Below, piece by piece: positions 38,595 to 50,429 of a DNA stretch of 64,000 bases (the stretch's first letter is position 1; the number at the start of each line of letters is the position of its first letter). The stretch covers positions 288,531 to 352,530 of the forward strand of contig NW_019091381.1 in NCBI RefSeq assembly GCF_001949145.1. The letters run 5' to 3'. The notes under the pieces were generated by a model. It did not search any database and had not been told where the DNA came from. It saw nothing but the letters and a program-made list of their open reading frames with translations. Made by a program: the position numbers and the translations under genes. The DNA is from Acanthaster planci (Eukaryota; Echinodermata; Asteroidea; Valvatida; Acanthasteridae).

Positions 38595-38634
38595 CACCCT
38601 TTTCTTTGACTCTCGTCTTTGCCGGTGAAGACAT
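38595..38634 (-). CDS. RAPGEF1: Proposed first coding exon of RAPGEF1
   Basis: On the minus strand ATG at 38634 begins MSSPAKTRVKEKG and ends one base into a codon at a strong donor (G/GTAAGT). That single G completes the first codon of the exon ending at 18588 as GAT, giving GDKKFHTLPLPKRNK. This resembles the short basic start of human C3G just before its DKFHSPKIKRTPSK segment. The summed CDS is then exactly 1057 codons including the stop. About 20 kb separates the two exons, and a phase-compatible alternative partner exists at 37484, so the link needs transcript evidence. Confidence 0.55.
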
Positions 38635-41462
38635 GTTGATCTCACAATTTGGGAGTCGTCTGCAGACGCTATCTGAAGCACACCCTTTATCCACTTACAT
38701 GGTGTCTTTTCAATCAAAGCGACCAGTAAATGAAGATAATTTGGTGATGAAATTCTAGCAATGATAACTAATGTTAGATGAGACTAACTGCGACTGTGTG
38801 GAACCTGAAGGACAACTTTCGACTACATAAGCCAGATCTTTCGACTACGAACATCTGTAATTAATCTCCCTTTATCATCATACGCAGTTCACAACAGATA
38901 TCCAAGTACCAAACACTCAACATATACAGTGCATGTTTTCACAACTTTCGTTGAGTTTCAGAGTTTCTCTGATTTAGTTTCGGTTTTATTCCGTAGACGA
39001 TGCACAACCATGCGATCCGAAAGGCTTAAGCGAAACATACTTCCTGATTGGGATCTCGATCGAATCCCGTACTGTTGGTACCCGGCGTAGGTAGTACGAT
39101 TTCAAGACAATTGCCTAAGTTACCGGGGAAAACTGTGCCTGGTGGTTATTTGGCCAAAGGGGGCGCTATGTAAATTTGACGAAGCAATAAATCGGTAGCC
39201 AAAACCGTGCTCTAAGGGGGGTGTTGGTTGGGGACGGAGGAGGTGAATTATTTTTGCCCTCGGAAAAAATAACGAAGAGTGCAGTATTATAGATTATCTC
39301 AAGCGACTCGTAGCAACCCTTCTTTTTTTCAACGAATGTAATAACAGGTTGAATGAAAAGTTTTGCCACATGTATATTACAATGATTAGAAATTTCATTT
39401 AGACGAAATATTGCATGCAGAAACTCGGCATTAGCTATAAAAAGCAATACCTTTACAGACTGAAATTCCACAATTACTCCCTCCGATAGAATTTTGTCTT
39501 CAGTCGCAGAGTTTTTTAATTCCCGTTTTAATTCTTTTCCAAATTTTCCATCAACTCATTTTTCTCAGACGTTTAGTAAGATGAACCTGATTCCAATAAC
39601 ACACACAATTTTGGTTTTACCCAACCACTGAAATTTTGGACACACATAACATTTTTGTTCAAAGGGGTCCTGTCATTCCTTTGAAGCTCCTCTCTCCAAC
39701 AGATAGCAGTTTTCATTGACATAACTTTTGAGGAAAATAAATTCTGTACTTCAAGATTATAAATGTATCCTATACAGTGTATCAATTTTATTCTTCACTT
39801 GAAATCATATACATGTATTACTGAGCATAACAATTTCCTTGAATTCAAAGGCCAACAATTTTAACCTTGCAAAAACAAGTGTAAAAGAAGCAAACATTTA
39901 CAAAAATGAATGTTCCTCTCCTTAAACAAGGCTGACAAATTTGTCTCTCTCATTATGCCTCTGTGAAGGAATCTCCAATGCACTTAACAGATGCCATGAA
40001 AGTGTCTTGATAATAAGCTTATATAAACATAATCCATATTGTTAAAAGAAATAGTTCTTGAACTAATAAATGCAGTAAAATATGACCAAACAAAGCAAAC
40101 AAAAGGTACTGAAACTCTACAAGTCTAAGAACCAAACTGAAATTTGGTTGTCAGATAAACACCGATATTTGATATATCTATCACTATCTACAACTGGGTG
40201 ACCAATCTGGCTCAACACCAAGGTAAACTAAATTAAAAATATTGCAATAATCTTAAAAATTTCATCAGCTTTGGCACTGAAAAAAATCAAATCAAGCACA
40301 TTTCATCCTTTCATTTCATAATACAATATGAATTTCTTGAAGGAAGTGTTACAATGGAATGTTCCAACTTCTGTCCAATGAGTACTCTAAGACTTAAAAC
40401 ATAAAAGATTTAACCGTAATTACAACTACAAATTGACTTACTATCGACATGTAGCCAATCTGCTCTCAACTCTATGTACTAGAATGCCATAAAAACCTCG
40501 CCAATAAATGATACATCATGATTAATATTTCTAATCAAGAAACTATTAGCCATTTCAATATAAACAGTTGTGCTGACAGCAAAATTCAATTTTCATTTTC
40601 CATAATTGTAGAAATACAGGTGAAAGGGAGATAGACTTGCAGCAGACATGAATGCACTGCAGAATATTTCTGGCTTATATAGTTTACATTAGCATGTTTT
40701 TTACAGTTATACAAGTGTGCTGAGACCCCCAGTGCATTTCTGTAGCATTACCCATCAAACTGAAACATACAAAGAATAATCACCAAGACTCCTTAGAACC
40801 ATATTTACTCCTGTAGGACTCAAAGGCACAACCTCCAACCTACTGCCACATTTTTATTATCAAGCAGCCTACGTCTGAAGGTTGCAAGTTGCCCGAAGGA
40901 ACCTTATTTATATGTTTCGATAGGGAGAAACAAAAGCAATTCAATGACTCCAACAATGGGGACAAATGCAATACCTCCTGAAAAATTGCGAGAGAATGCA
41001 CAAGTATTTGAAAACCTATTCAGTTTTGCCAGCAATTGCATTGGAATTGCGTTTACTACAATGACATACAAGCATTTATGAATTTCTTCAGCAGTGATGA
41101 GAAAAGGAGCTTACAAAAACCACAAACTTGAAAATAAAATGAAAGTACATGTATATCTTTCGTATCATCTGTACAAACAAAAACTTTGAAGTATTTTCCA
41201 TGTCTCACAATGAAAATAAAAACAAATAACATACCAACAAAAGTTCTAATAATGAATGCAAATTTGGCAAAATTACAAACTATAAACAATGATTTGGCAG
41301 TGCAATTCTGTCTTTTTTGAGACTGAATCTTCAAGTAATATACACACATCCAAGTTTACATCTGTACGTAAAATTCAATGCTGACAGATAAATCTAATAA
41401 AAATAAGCATAATTAAAAAATAAATAATTGAATTATTGTGACTGGTTTGTTTGAATGATTTA
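38635..41462. other. RAPGEF1 5' flank and 3' flank of the RING-CH gene
   Basis: No coding exon is supported here. 38.7-39.2 kb is less AT-rich, with more CpG than its surroundings, as expected near a promoter for the minus-strand RAPGEF1 transcript; no TATA box stands out. 39.2-41.46 kb is AT-rich and probably includes the 3' UTR of the RING-CH gene, with several minus-strand AATAAA signals. Confidence 0.4.
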
Positions 41463-44400
41463 TCACTCACGATGCACCTGTACAACATTGGACGATAATT
41501 CGGGGCTCATAATAGAAACAGAAACTATGGCAATACTCGGTTCTGTCCTTGATGCAGTTGCTGTAACGTCTGATTCTGGTGGTGATGTTGTAGTTGTTGC
41601 TATGGTTTCCTGTTTGTTCACCATCTTGCCGATGATGCGTAAAGACGCAATACTTGCTCTGTTGTAAGCAGTGCATAGACTAATTCCAAGATATCTGTTT
41701 GAAAAAATTAAAATCAATCAGTTTTGTTAAGTCTAAAAGTTTTTTCAATACATAAAAAGAAATGTACTAGAAACGCAAATGCCACTTCTCAGCCAAACTC
41801 ACTTCATTTTTGGGGAAACTAATTTAAAAGCGATAAAAGCGGCCAAAAGTAAACTTTTCAACTGGGCAAACCTTCTTATGAAGAAATTTGTTCTGAACAT
41901 TTTATGGTTCGCATGTCATTTACCAAAGTAGTTTTCTACATCTTAAATGATACCAGTCATCCACGAATGCCAGAAAAATGACCATCATATTCACCTTAAG
42001 ACCTAGAGTTAGTGAATTAACAGCTTAACCAAGACCATCCAAGGAAGACGAAAAAGTATTGCAATGTCTTGAACTTACTTCAGACACACAATTTCCAGGA
42101 GGATACATGCTCCAATGGAAACTACACTGACAACATCTGAAGGATATTTCTCCATGATATAGTAGACGGCTACAGGTCCACCTGCCATGATTCCTACAGC
42201 TAGAGCTGTGAAGAAGCCTTGCTTCAGCTGGAAACCTTTCCAGATGCAAGCTGATCCTGTCTTCAATTGGTACTACAGTGAGAATATTCAAAACGAAAAG
42301 AAAGTAATGATGAGGGAAATTAGTGGGAATATACAGTGCAAGCTACAACACCTTACGGCACTTAATGCTTAGAACCTCCTGCTTTTACTAGACACTGTGC
42401 AATATCCCCGTTGAGTACATGTCTGCGTCACTGGAACTACAGTAGGAATATTCACAAGAAGATACAATGGAAATATTGATAAGAGGGAAAGATTGGGTCA
42501 GTTGCAATGACAACATGCAGCTGAAGAACTTCCTTAAACTACAAACCTTCAAGTTTGCATTGCAAACAAAGTAAGATTTATTTGATCTGTAACTGTTCTG
42601 ATGCCTAATTTGTTGTCTAATGGTACTGGCTTTTTCTTCCTTTTAAAAAATGACGGATAACCTAACCATATTTAGTAAGAACAAAATCCCTATTTTTTAA
42701 ACCTATTCCTTCATATATCCATTTCATCAAACAGAGGGATGACACTTCAAATTTTTTCCAATGGTTCCTTGCAATGTTAAAGGAACAATTACCGAATACC
42801 AACTGCAAGGGGTTTCCCTCCTTACCTCTGCTTGACAAACTTTGCAATGAAGGGCCTCGGGATTATCTGCTGACTAAAGAGAGATAGAGAGATACACGAC
42901 GTTAGGAGAGTACAACCTATTAGTGGAATGTGAAGAAACAAACACCAAGTAATCAAGTTTTTTAAGCTGTCTTAGAGAGAGCAGTCCCATTAACAGCCCT
43001 AATCCTATTAAAGCCACACAAGTTGATACTATAGACGTGAAAATTATATGATTCAAACTTTAGCAAAACAAAAATTGTTTCACCCTCATTTATAGAAATT
43101 TAAACTTACAGTGATCTTTAAAGACAAATTTGAGATTTTCCCCCTTAATTCCTACCTCTATCAACCATCTTTTCAAGCATTCATGATGCACACATGCCAC
43201 ATCTCCTTTACATTCACAGGGTTGGATCATTGGTCCAGCATCGGTCCGCTGCAGATCGTAGCATATCCAGCACTCCAACTCTGTGAAAGACAAACAACAT
43301 TCCGAATTCCCCCTAACTTTTTTGGTGTCTGTACTGATGGCCACCTTGAAACTAGCAGGGAGTAGAAACCCAAAGGTACACTGCTCAAAAGTACAGCAAT
43401 AGAAGCTAGATCTAACCTTCCAAATTTTGGAGGATGGGGGATGGAAGAAATAAAGACAGATTTGGATCTTCCCCCCAAACTCTTGGTGGATTTTCATTTA
43501 TGATTTGCTTGAAATCAATGTTGTCTTCGGTTTACACTAACTAGAGCTTTCAGGATGCTTGTAAGAGTGATGATTACAAAGATGACTCCAACCTGTTACC
43601 TTCTTGTTATCCTATTAAAGACTTACCTTTCTCTACTCTGGAGCTATCAGTTGTAGAATCATATGTAGGAGCTCGTTTACGGCAAAGTAACCAATCATCT
43701 TCTTTCTTACTGCCCTGGAATAAATGCAAACACAAACTATGACAATATCATTTTCCTCAATCAGTAGATTCGTATTTTTATCTAACATTGCAGAATTTGG
43801 TGTGGTATTAAAAGATGATTGATTGGATGGGGGGTTCCTTGCAGTGGTACTTAAAGCAGATTCTTAGAGTTATATGCTACCTGTGACTTTTCTTCATCTC
43901 TTGTCTGTCTGAATAGTCTGGTTGGGTTCAGCATCCACAGCGACTCTGGACTTCTACTCTTCCATAAGACACAAGGAAACCACAGAGCCAAACCAACCTC
44001 AACGATACGAAACAAGACATCATGGACATTCCTCTTCAGAACAGGGAGGCTGTAATCAAACAAAGTTACTATTAATTCTTAACATCAAAGAAACAACAAA
44101 CCTTTAGAAGTTAAACTCGAAATTGTAACAATTAATAAAATAAAATTAATGTTGAAAATTTTCAAAGGTATATAACAAATTTTTAAAAATTCTGGTCAAT
44201 TTAAAATGTGTATTTCAAACTAGTTTTTTGGGGGGTGCCTCAGGTGTTCAGGTACCATCATGGCTAGATTCGGGGTAATTACCTCTCTCGCCACTGTGGC
44301 TCAGTCACGCTCAACATCAAGAACAAGACCATCAATATCTGTAGTAATCCTTGGAATAACAGCCCAATGCGAGACTGGTGCATAATGCTAACATCCACTG

Positions 44401-47400
44401 ACTTTATGTTAGCTCCAATGACAGAGAGGTCATGTGATTGGTCAGGTGACTGACCCATGCTATTGACATTTAGTTGACCAATGTCTGCAGCAGGCAGTTG
44501 ATTTGTAGAATGGTAATTTACTGTAAAGGCTCCTTTAATCTAAAATCAAAAAACAAAATTGTAAAATGAAAGAAGTTAATGTTTTTATTAAATGGAGCAT
44601 ACACATGAAGGATGACGATGCTAGTCATTAAATGTGAATATTAGATGGGTCTTTGAAAATTCAAACACTACTCCAAAAAAATCTGAGAAGATGAAGTCTT
44701 GACAGTTTTGCTCACCTTGAAGAAGACCTCAACTCCATAAACAAGGAAGAAAATGACCTCAATTGTCATGAGTCCCGCAAAGCATCCATTGAAAATGTTG
44801 CTAAGCAACTGATGATCAAAGGACAAAGTCTCCATGGTGATGAACTGAGCTACTAGTAGGATGTACAGGAGAACATTGAAGAGAATGAAGTAGCAAAAAC
44901 TGTCTCGTAAGAATCCTGGATTGCTGTGTTGCTTGTCAGACAAATGAAATGCCTAGAAGCAGAGAAACAGACAAATATTACGCTATAACCACTGCTTAAT
45001 TTCATGTCAGTTTGTGAACCCTTAGCAGTGGTCTAATTGGTAAATGAACTTTATAACAAAGTTTCATGTCAAATAAACTACTTTTAAAAGGTAATACTGT
45101 ATTCATGATGGTTTTTACATATTTTTTTAAGTGTGAAAATACTTAACAGTAAAAGGATGTCTTCTTGCAAATTTGAATGAAAGAACAAAACCATCTATCA
45201 TGTAAGTAAACTTCCAACATTTTCTACAGAGTTTTAGATGTCAATATTTTGAGTCATCTTTAAATTAATATCTGTATGTGCAATCAAACAATCAATATGA
45301 CAAGTCCAACTAACCTTGTCTGCCTTACGGAAATTAACTAAATAATGTTAAAACTACAGATTTGACAGCTGCATCTTCCTTTTCAGTTCAATAAATAGCG
45401 CCCTCCAGAGGTTTAGCAGCAGTCAAGACTTACCTCTGCCCAGAAGCAGACAACCAATGAGAAACAAGATAGCAGCAACGGATAGTACATACTCAGCATG
45501 TTACTGGCCCATGTCTCTGGTAGATAGCGCTGCAATCAAAACAAGATTGTGCAATTAATTTTTCATGTCATAGGTTGAGACAGCAAAGCCTCACAAAATG
45601 CAAAAGTCTCACTCAAAATGTAAAACTATGAACAAGATAAAAGCTTCTTTTGAGAAAAGAAATAATTTCACTAGAGTCAAATCTTCATATTTAAATTGGC
45701 CCAAGTTTTCAAGTCACTCTATCAAAGTACATGTAAATTGACACAGAAATATAACCTATGCAATATTCGATTGAAGAAATGTAACTCACGTCAGTTGTCA
45801 AGGCTACACGTACATACTGGAATACTACTCATCAACATTTACTACATACACTGTAGTCAGTAAAGCTTGTGATAAGCACTTGGACAGCTTAGTATACGGG
45901 TTATTTCATGAGGTTGGGGCACAATTTGTGACAGTGTCAGTTGTTACACGGGTTCCGTAAAAATGAGCAGCTATTTCCCTCCATGTGGATTCCAAACTTA
46001 CCTTGTTATACATCTTGCAAGGCTGAATACAGAGGTGTGTGTTAGTTTTACAGAATAAATGACCTACTCTACAGGTCATGACAGGTGGTAAAAGTTGCGG
46101 ATGTACATGTAACAAGTGACATCGTCACAAATTTGCCCCAACCTTATGGAATGACCCACAAAGAGCTTATGAAAACAATGAGTTTAAGAACAAAAATTGT
46201 TTTCAGAACAAAACCTGACACAAAACTGACATCACCTTGGTCTCATTCCTAAATTCAAAGTACAATTTTTTTAACACCAGTGTCAATTTTGGCAGATCAT
46301 CACACTGCAAGAGACTGATTTACAATCAATTTTATTTACAAGTTGTAAAATTGATGCAGGTAGCCTTGAATGGATGATATCCACTCAGCTTTAGTTGTAG
46401 AATGAGTGGGTTGGGCTTAGCAAACAAACTTGGTTGAATTCACAGATATAATAAAGTGCCAACAGTATTCAAGCAACAGCTCAATTACAAAAATATTGGA
46501 GAAAAATTTGAAACTTTGTGTTGCATAAACTTGCCTTCCTACCTGTAATGAAAAGTAAAGAGCTCGACTTAAAGCGGCGATGATAACAAGAAAATACAAC
46601 AGCTTCTGAGTGGTGACTTTAAGAGCCTTCTGAAAGGACGGATTCTTGAGGCGAGAAAAGTCGGACTGAATGCACAAAATCTGGAAAGAAAATGATTCAA
46701 TGGTTTGAAATACACTCACTAGCATCCTACAGAAGTTAATAATATCAAGAAGCAGCTTCCTGTCATAGCAGTATAGCTCACGTTGTCAACAATACTATGT
46801 TTAAAAAAACACAAGTGACCAATCAATCCAAAGCCAGGTTAAAGTAGGTAATTATGATATTGTATGTTTCTTCTCATCTACGGTTTTATTCCTTCAAAGT
46901 AATTTCAAGTCTAAATTCTGTCTGCAGAATGCTTTTGTAATTACAGACAATGACAGTTATTGAACTTCTAAAACATGAACAGCAGAAATTATGCTTCAGG
47001 GATAATGATCAAGTTACGTACTTCAGCTTGGCTTTGGTATGGTGGATCACACGTGCTTACTGATATGGGAGTAACCATACTTACTTATGCAATTATGGTA
47101 TCTACATGCAAGTTTGTTTTCACTTTATAAAACAGCAGCAGGAAGCCTCAATAGCCCAGCACAAAAATTTTTTTTACACTACTCTGACATTTTAGTCCGT
47201 ATAAAATTACTCAAACTACTACAAAATGCAGATCAAGGGTTCTAAATTCAACACTTGAAAATTAACTAAAAACAGAAAAAAAAAATGTGAGTGCTCTCAT
47301 TTATTTCTTTGTTTATAATTTTAGAAATTCTAAATTCTAAAAAACTATATTATATAATGCATTTCAGAGTAATATATTTACATTTTTTCATCAATAAATT

Positions 47401-49910
47401 AATTCAAGTAGTTCACATGAATCAATTTAAACTTCATCATTTCTGATATCAGGAAGTTCTTAAAATTAAAAATGCAATGGACTGTGAAGACTCTTTAAAT
47501 CTGCTGACAGCCTACATAGAAAATCTCAATTATCTAAAACAACTGCTTTTTGGTTATATCCATTGCGATTTACTGCAGCAATCAATTATTGAAATCCTAC
47601 AGAATGACCATACTAAAATGAACAGGGTTCATGGTCACCCCTTTCATTTTGCATTAACCTACTGGATCCTGCAAAATAAACATTGTCTGCACCCTGTTAC
47701 AAATGTACTTTTCTAGGTTGGGTTGGGTAACCGGAAACACAGCTATTTTTTTGTTTGGCCTAATTGAGAATATCTCTGCAATGCAACATGAATTTCAAAT
47801 GAAATTAAAAGTACAAGTAGACTACTTTATAAAGTCTTTAATACCACATACATGTATCGATGCTTCCTGAGAATTTCTTTGGGAGAAAAGGAATATTTCA
47901 TTTGGGATTACACTATATTTTTAGCGAGGTTCTTGTTTTCCCCAAAATACATGTACTTCTTTAAAGCATTTAAGAATTAAATAAAATAGAAGAAGTTAGT
48001 TCTTTTACCAGTTGAATGGTGCAACAAGTAGAGAGGAGATAGAAGATTATTCCAAAAGCAACAAAGTAAGCATTGTTGATATCTTCACATTCAATTCCTT
48101 GGAACTCCAGCTGAAGGAAAATATAACAAAGAAAATGATTCCAAGTTACATATCAACTATAAGATTCAACATTATGAGTAGTGACCTGGTAGTGAAATGA
48201 TACTGTTACCCCTGATCAGTGAGCTTATAGTCATGGATCCTTGTCAACTTGCAGTATAGAAAGACTCTACTACATGTACATGTACTTTACGACGGGTTCA
48301 GTCTCAGTTTTTAAGCCCAATCGCCATGAATAGTAATTCTGCAATAACTGGGGAATGGTTATACATGCTGCCTCAGAATATCTGGTACCAGTAGCTTGGT
48401 GAGAGATTGCTGAGAAAGGGAAGTTTCCTGACATGTTCAAAATTGTTGGGGTGATTTAGGAACAAATGACATGTACAATTCGCGTCTTTTTCTTATCATA
48501 TCTGTACCTAATTCTGGACATTCTTTCCTCATTCTTACATGTTTTGTAGAGGAATTCTCAGCAAGGGTGGAAATTTGCGTTTAATTTGAAAGACATTTAG
48601 AAAACTCTCCTATACCATTAAACATCCCACCCTTAACACGGTGTCATTGAAAACACAACAAATTGTATACAAAACGTTCCGGTGATGAATTCCTGGTATT
48701 CCTTTGATATGACCAAGCAGGAAAGTGTTCTAAAAATCCGATTACATTGTACAGGAATCATTTACATTCAAAATAAACCCCACATAGCGTCAACCAAAAG
48801 TCTTATAGGGGAGGTTCCGTTTCAATGTTTGGGGAAAATCTGTAAACGGATTTGGAAATTTTTTCCTTTAAACATTCAAATGTGTAAACATCCTACCCTG
48901 AACTCTTGGAGTTTAAATGTCCAGAATCATACCAAATCATTCAAAAATGACAAAAACTGTAAGAAGACTATAAAAATAACTTACAAATTTGAAATGCATG
49001 TTTCTGGGTCATTTAGATGATTGTGGCCCTTACTTGTACATTTCTCTTGACAAATCAATACAATTTGGTATTATTCTGCACTATCGCAACCATTCAGCCT
49101 GATTCAACTTGCAATTCATGCTTACTTGTACAAGTAGTTCCGGATTATTCTTGTTTCATTACGAAGTTATTCCCGCAAATCAAATCAGGGCTAATTTCTC
49201 CCAATGCCATCAAGATTTTTTAGTCAGAATACATGTAGATCAAGGTATTCATGGCAGTCATTCAGCAATGTGTAAACCAACCTTTACAATAAGCTTTTTG
49301 CGTATTAAATTTGAATAAAATCTGGTAGACCAAGTTCTTTCAATTCATGTGAACATAATTGGAATTCTCCAGACTAAAAACACTGTTGCTGTACCTCATG
49401 ATTTTGGGCAAGCTTTTGCTTAAGAGACCTCTTGCACAATACTGTACACTGTTATCAATGGATAAGAAGGGCACTAAGAAACCAGTCCATTCCAGAGATG
49501 GTGGTCTCTATGCAAAAGTTTGCCCAAATCAGAAGGTACATGTACACAAGTAGCAAGAATGTCTTTTGTCTGGGAAATTCAAATTGTTATGTTTATGTGC
49601 AATCAGATAGCTCAATGTGCATGTACCAGATTGTATTCAAATTTAACTCGCAAATGGCGCATAAACGGCCTATGTTGTACGTGTACGAGCCGAATTCCCT
49701 TTCAATGCCCCCTTGAGAACTGTACACACCCTGGGTAGTCCCTCAGATATTTCACCCTAATTTATACATCACTGTACCTCACAAATGCAAACTCCATCAT
49801 GACAATCTCCATGGCCAGAGCAATTAGCTGGACAGTTCTCTTGATTTGATGCCTCCATCATCTTCCGTAAATAGACAGTAGCTTCTCTCCACATCTTCTG
49901 AATCAAGCAA
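41463..49910 (-). CDS. EGF-like, seven-transmembrane, RING-CH membrane protein (putative E3 ligase)
   Basis: Exons in transcript order: 49910-49778, 48110-48009, 46680-46543, 45529-45434, 44952-44716, 44539-44283, 44049-43881, 43714-43627, 43280-43110, 42869-42826, 42272-42079 and 41694-41463 (TGA at 41465-41463). All are GT/AG and in phase, giving 619 residues; the N-terminus is incomplete. Residues 26-52 form an EGF-like motif with six cysteines (CPANCSGHGDCHDGVCIC, then GIEC). About seven hydrophobic segments follow (near 57, 103, 134, 174, 207, 293, 328). A C4HC3 RING-CH lies near 410-476: CWIC, CEC, seven residues, HHEC, CLKRW, then LHCKVC. Two more transmembrane segments follow, as in MARCH ligases. 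TTQK before segment 2 and CFWAEAFH after segment 3 recall the THH1/TOM1/TOM3 (plant TOM1, GPR137) family. Family membership suggests a membrane E3 ubiquitin ligase. I know no vertebrate protein with this order, so no symbol is given. Confidence 0.85.
45898..46157. mobile_element. MITE-like element with ~48-bp inverted repeats
   Basis: The left end (GGGTTATTTCATGAGGTTGG, then GGCACAATTTGTGACAG) and the right end (CACAAATTTGCCCCAACCTT, then ATGGAATGACCC) are imperfect inverted repeats about 48 nt long enclosing about 165 nt. The element sits in the intron between the RING-CH gene exons at 46543-46680 and 45434-45529. It has no coding capacity. Confidence 0.8.
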
Positions 49911-50362
49911 CTGCGCAGAAAATGACTTGTACATGTAACTAATTCTGATCAAACATCAGGTTTGCCTTCAAAATCTTACTTCTGAAAACTCTGTAAACTG
50001 CATTTCAACCCCTGAAAAAGTAAAAAATATCAAATTGCAAAATTTACTTAATTTGAAAAGTTCTGATCTACAGGTACCATACATGTGCATGCACATATCC
50101 AAGGATTTCACCACTTGAAGTAATATGCAAGCACAGAAAGTTTTTTACATACACCTGAAAACATGGTTTAGTCGAGGTTGAATATCTAAAACAGATAGAA
50201 ATAAGTTCACTATTCAAAGAGGATCACTGCATTGATAGCAAGGACTAAAGAAAAACTGTACACGTGCTTTGGGTGTGTGTTAACAAGTGTGTAAAGTTCA
50301 CCTACATGTACCCTGAATACAGTACAACAATTATTTCATCATTTCCTGGTGTAACCACTTAC

Positions 50363-50429
50363 ACATGGCCTACGTGATGAAGGTGATCATTAAACATTGT
50401 AGTTTGTAAATAAGTGAGGATTACAGTGC
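50363..50429 (-). CDS. Tentative upstream exon of the RING-CH gene
   Basis: On the minus strand an acceptor (GGTATAG) precedes 50429 and a strong donor (GTAAGTGG) follows 50363. The frame reads TVILTYLQTTMFNDHLHHVGHV and joins the exon at 49910 in phase (GT plus T gives Val). The open frame extends upstream through a hydrophobic stretch, so the exon could begin earlier or hold part of a signal anchor. Nothing beyond splice signals and phase supports it. Confidence 0.4.
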
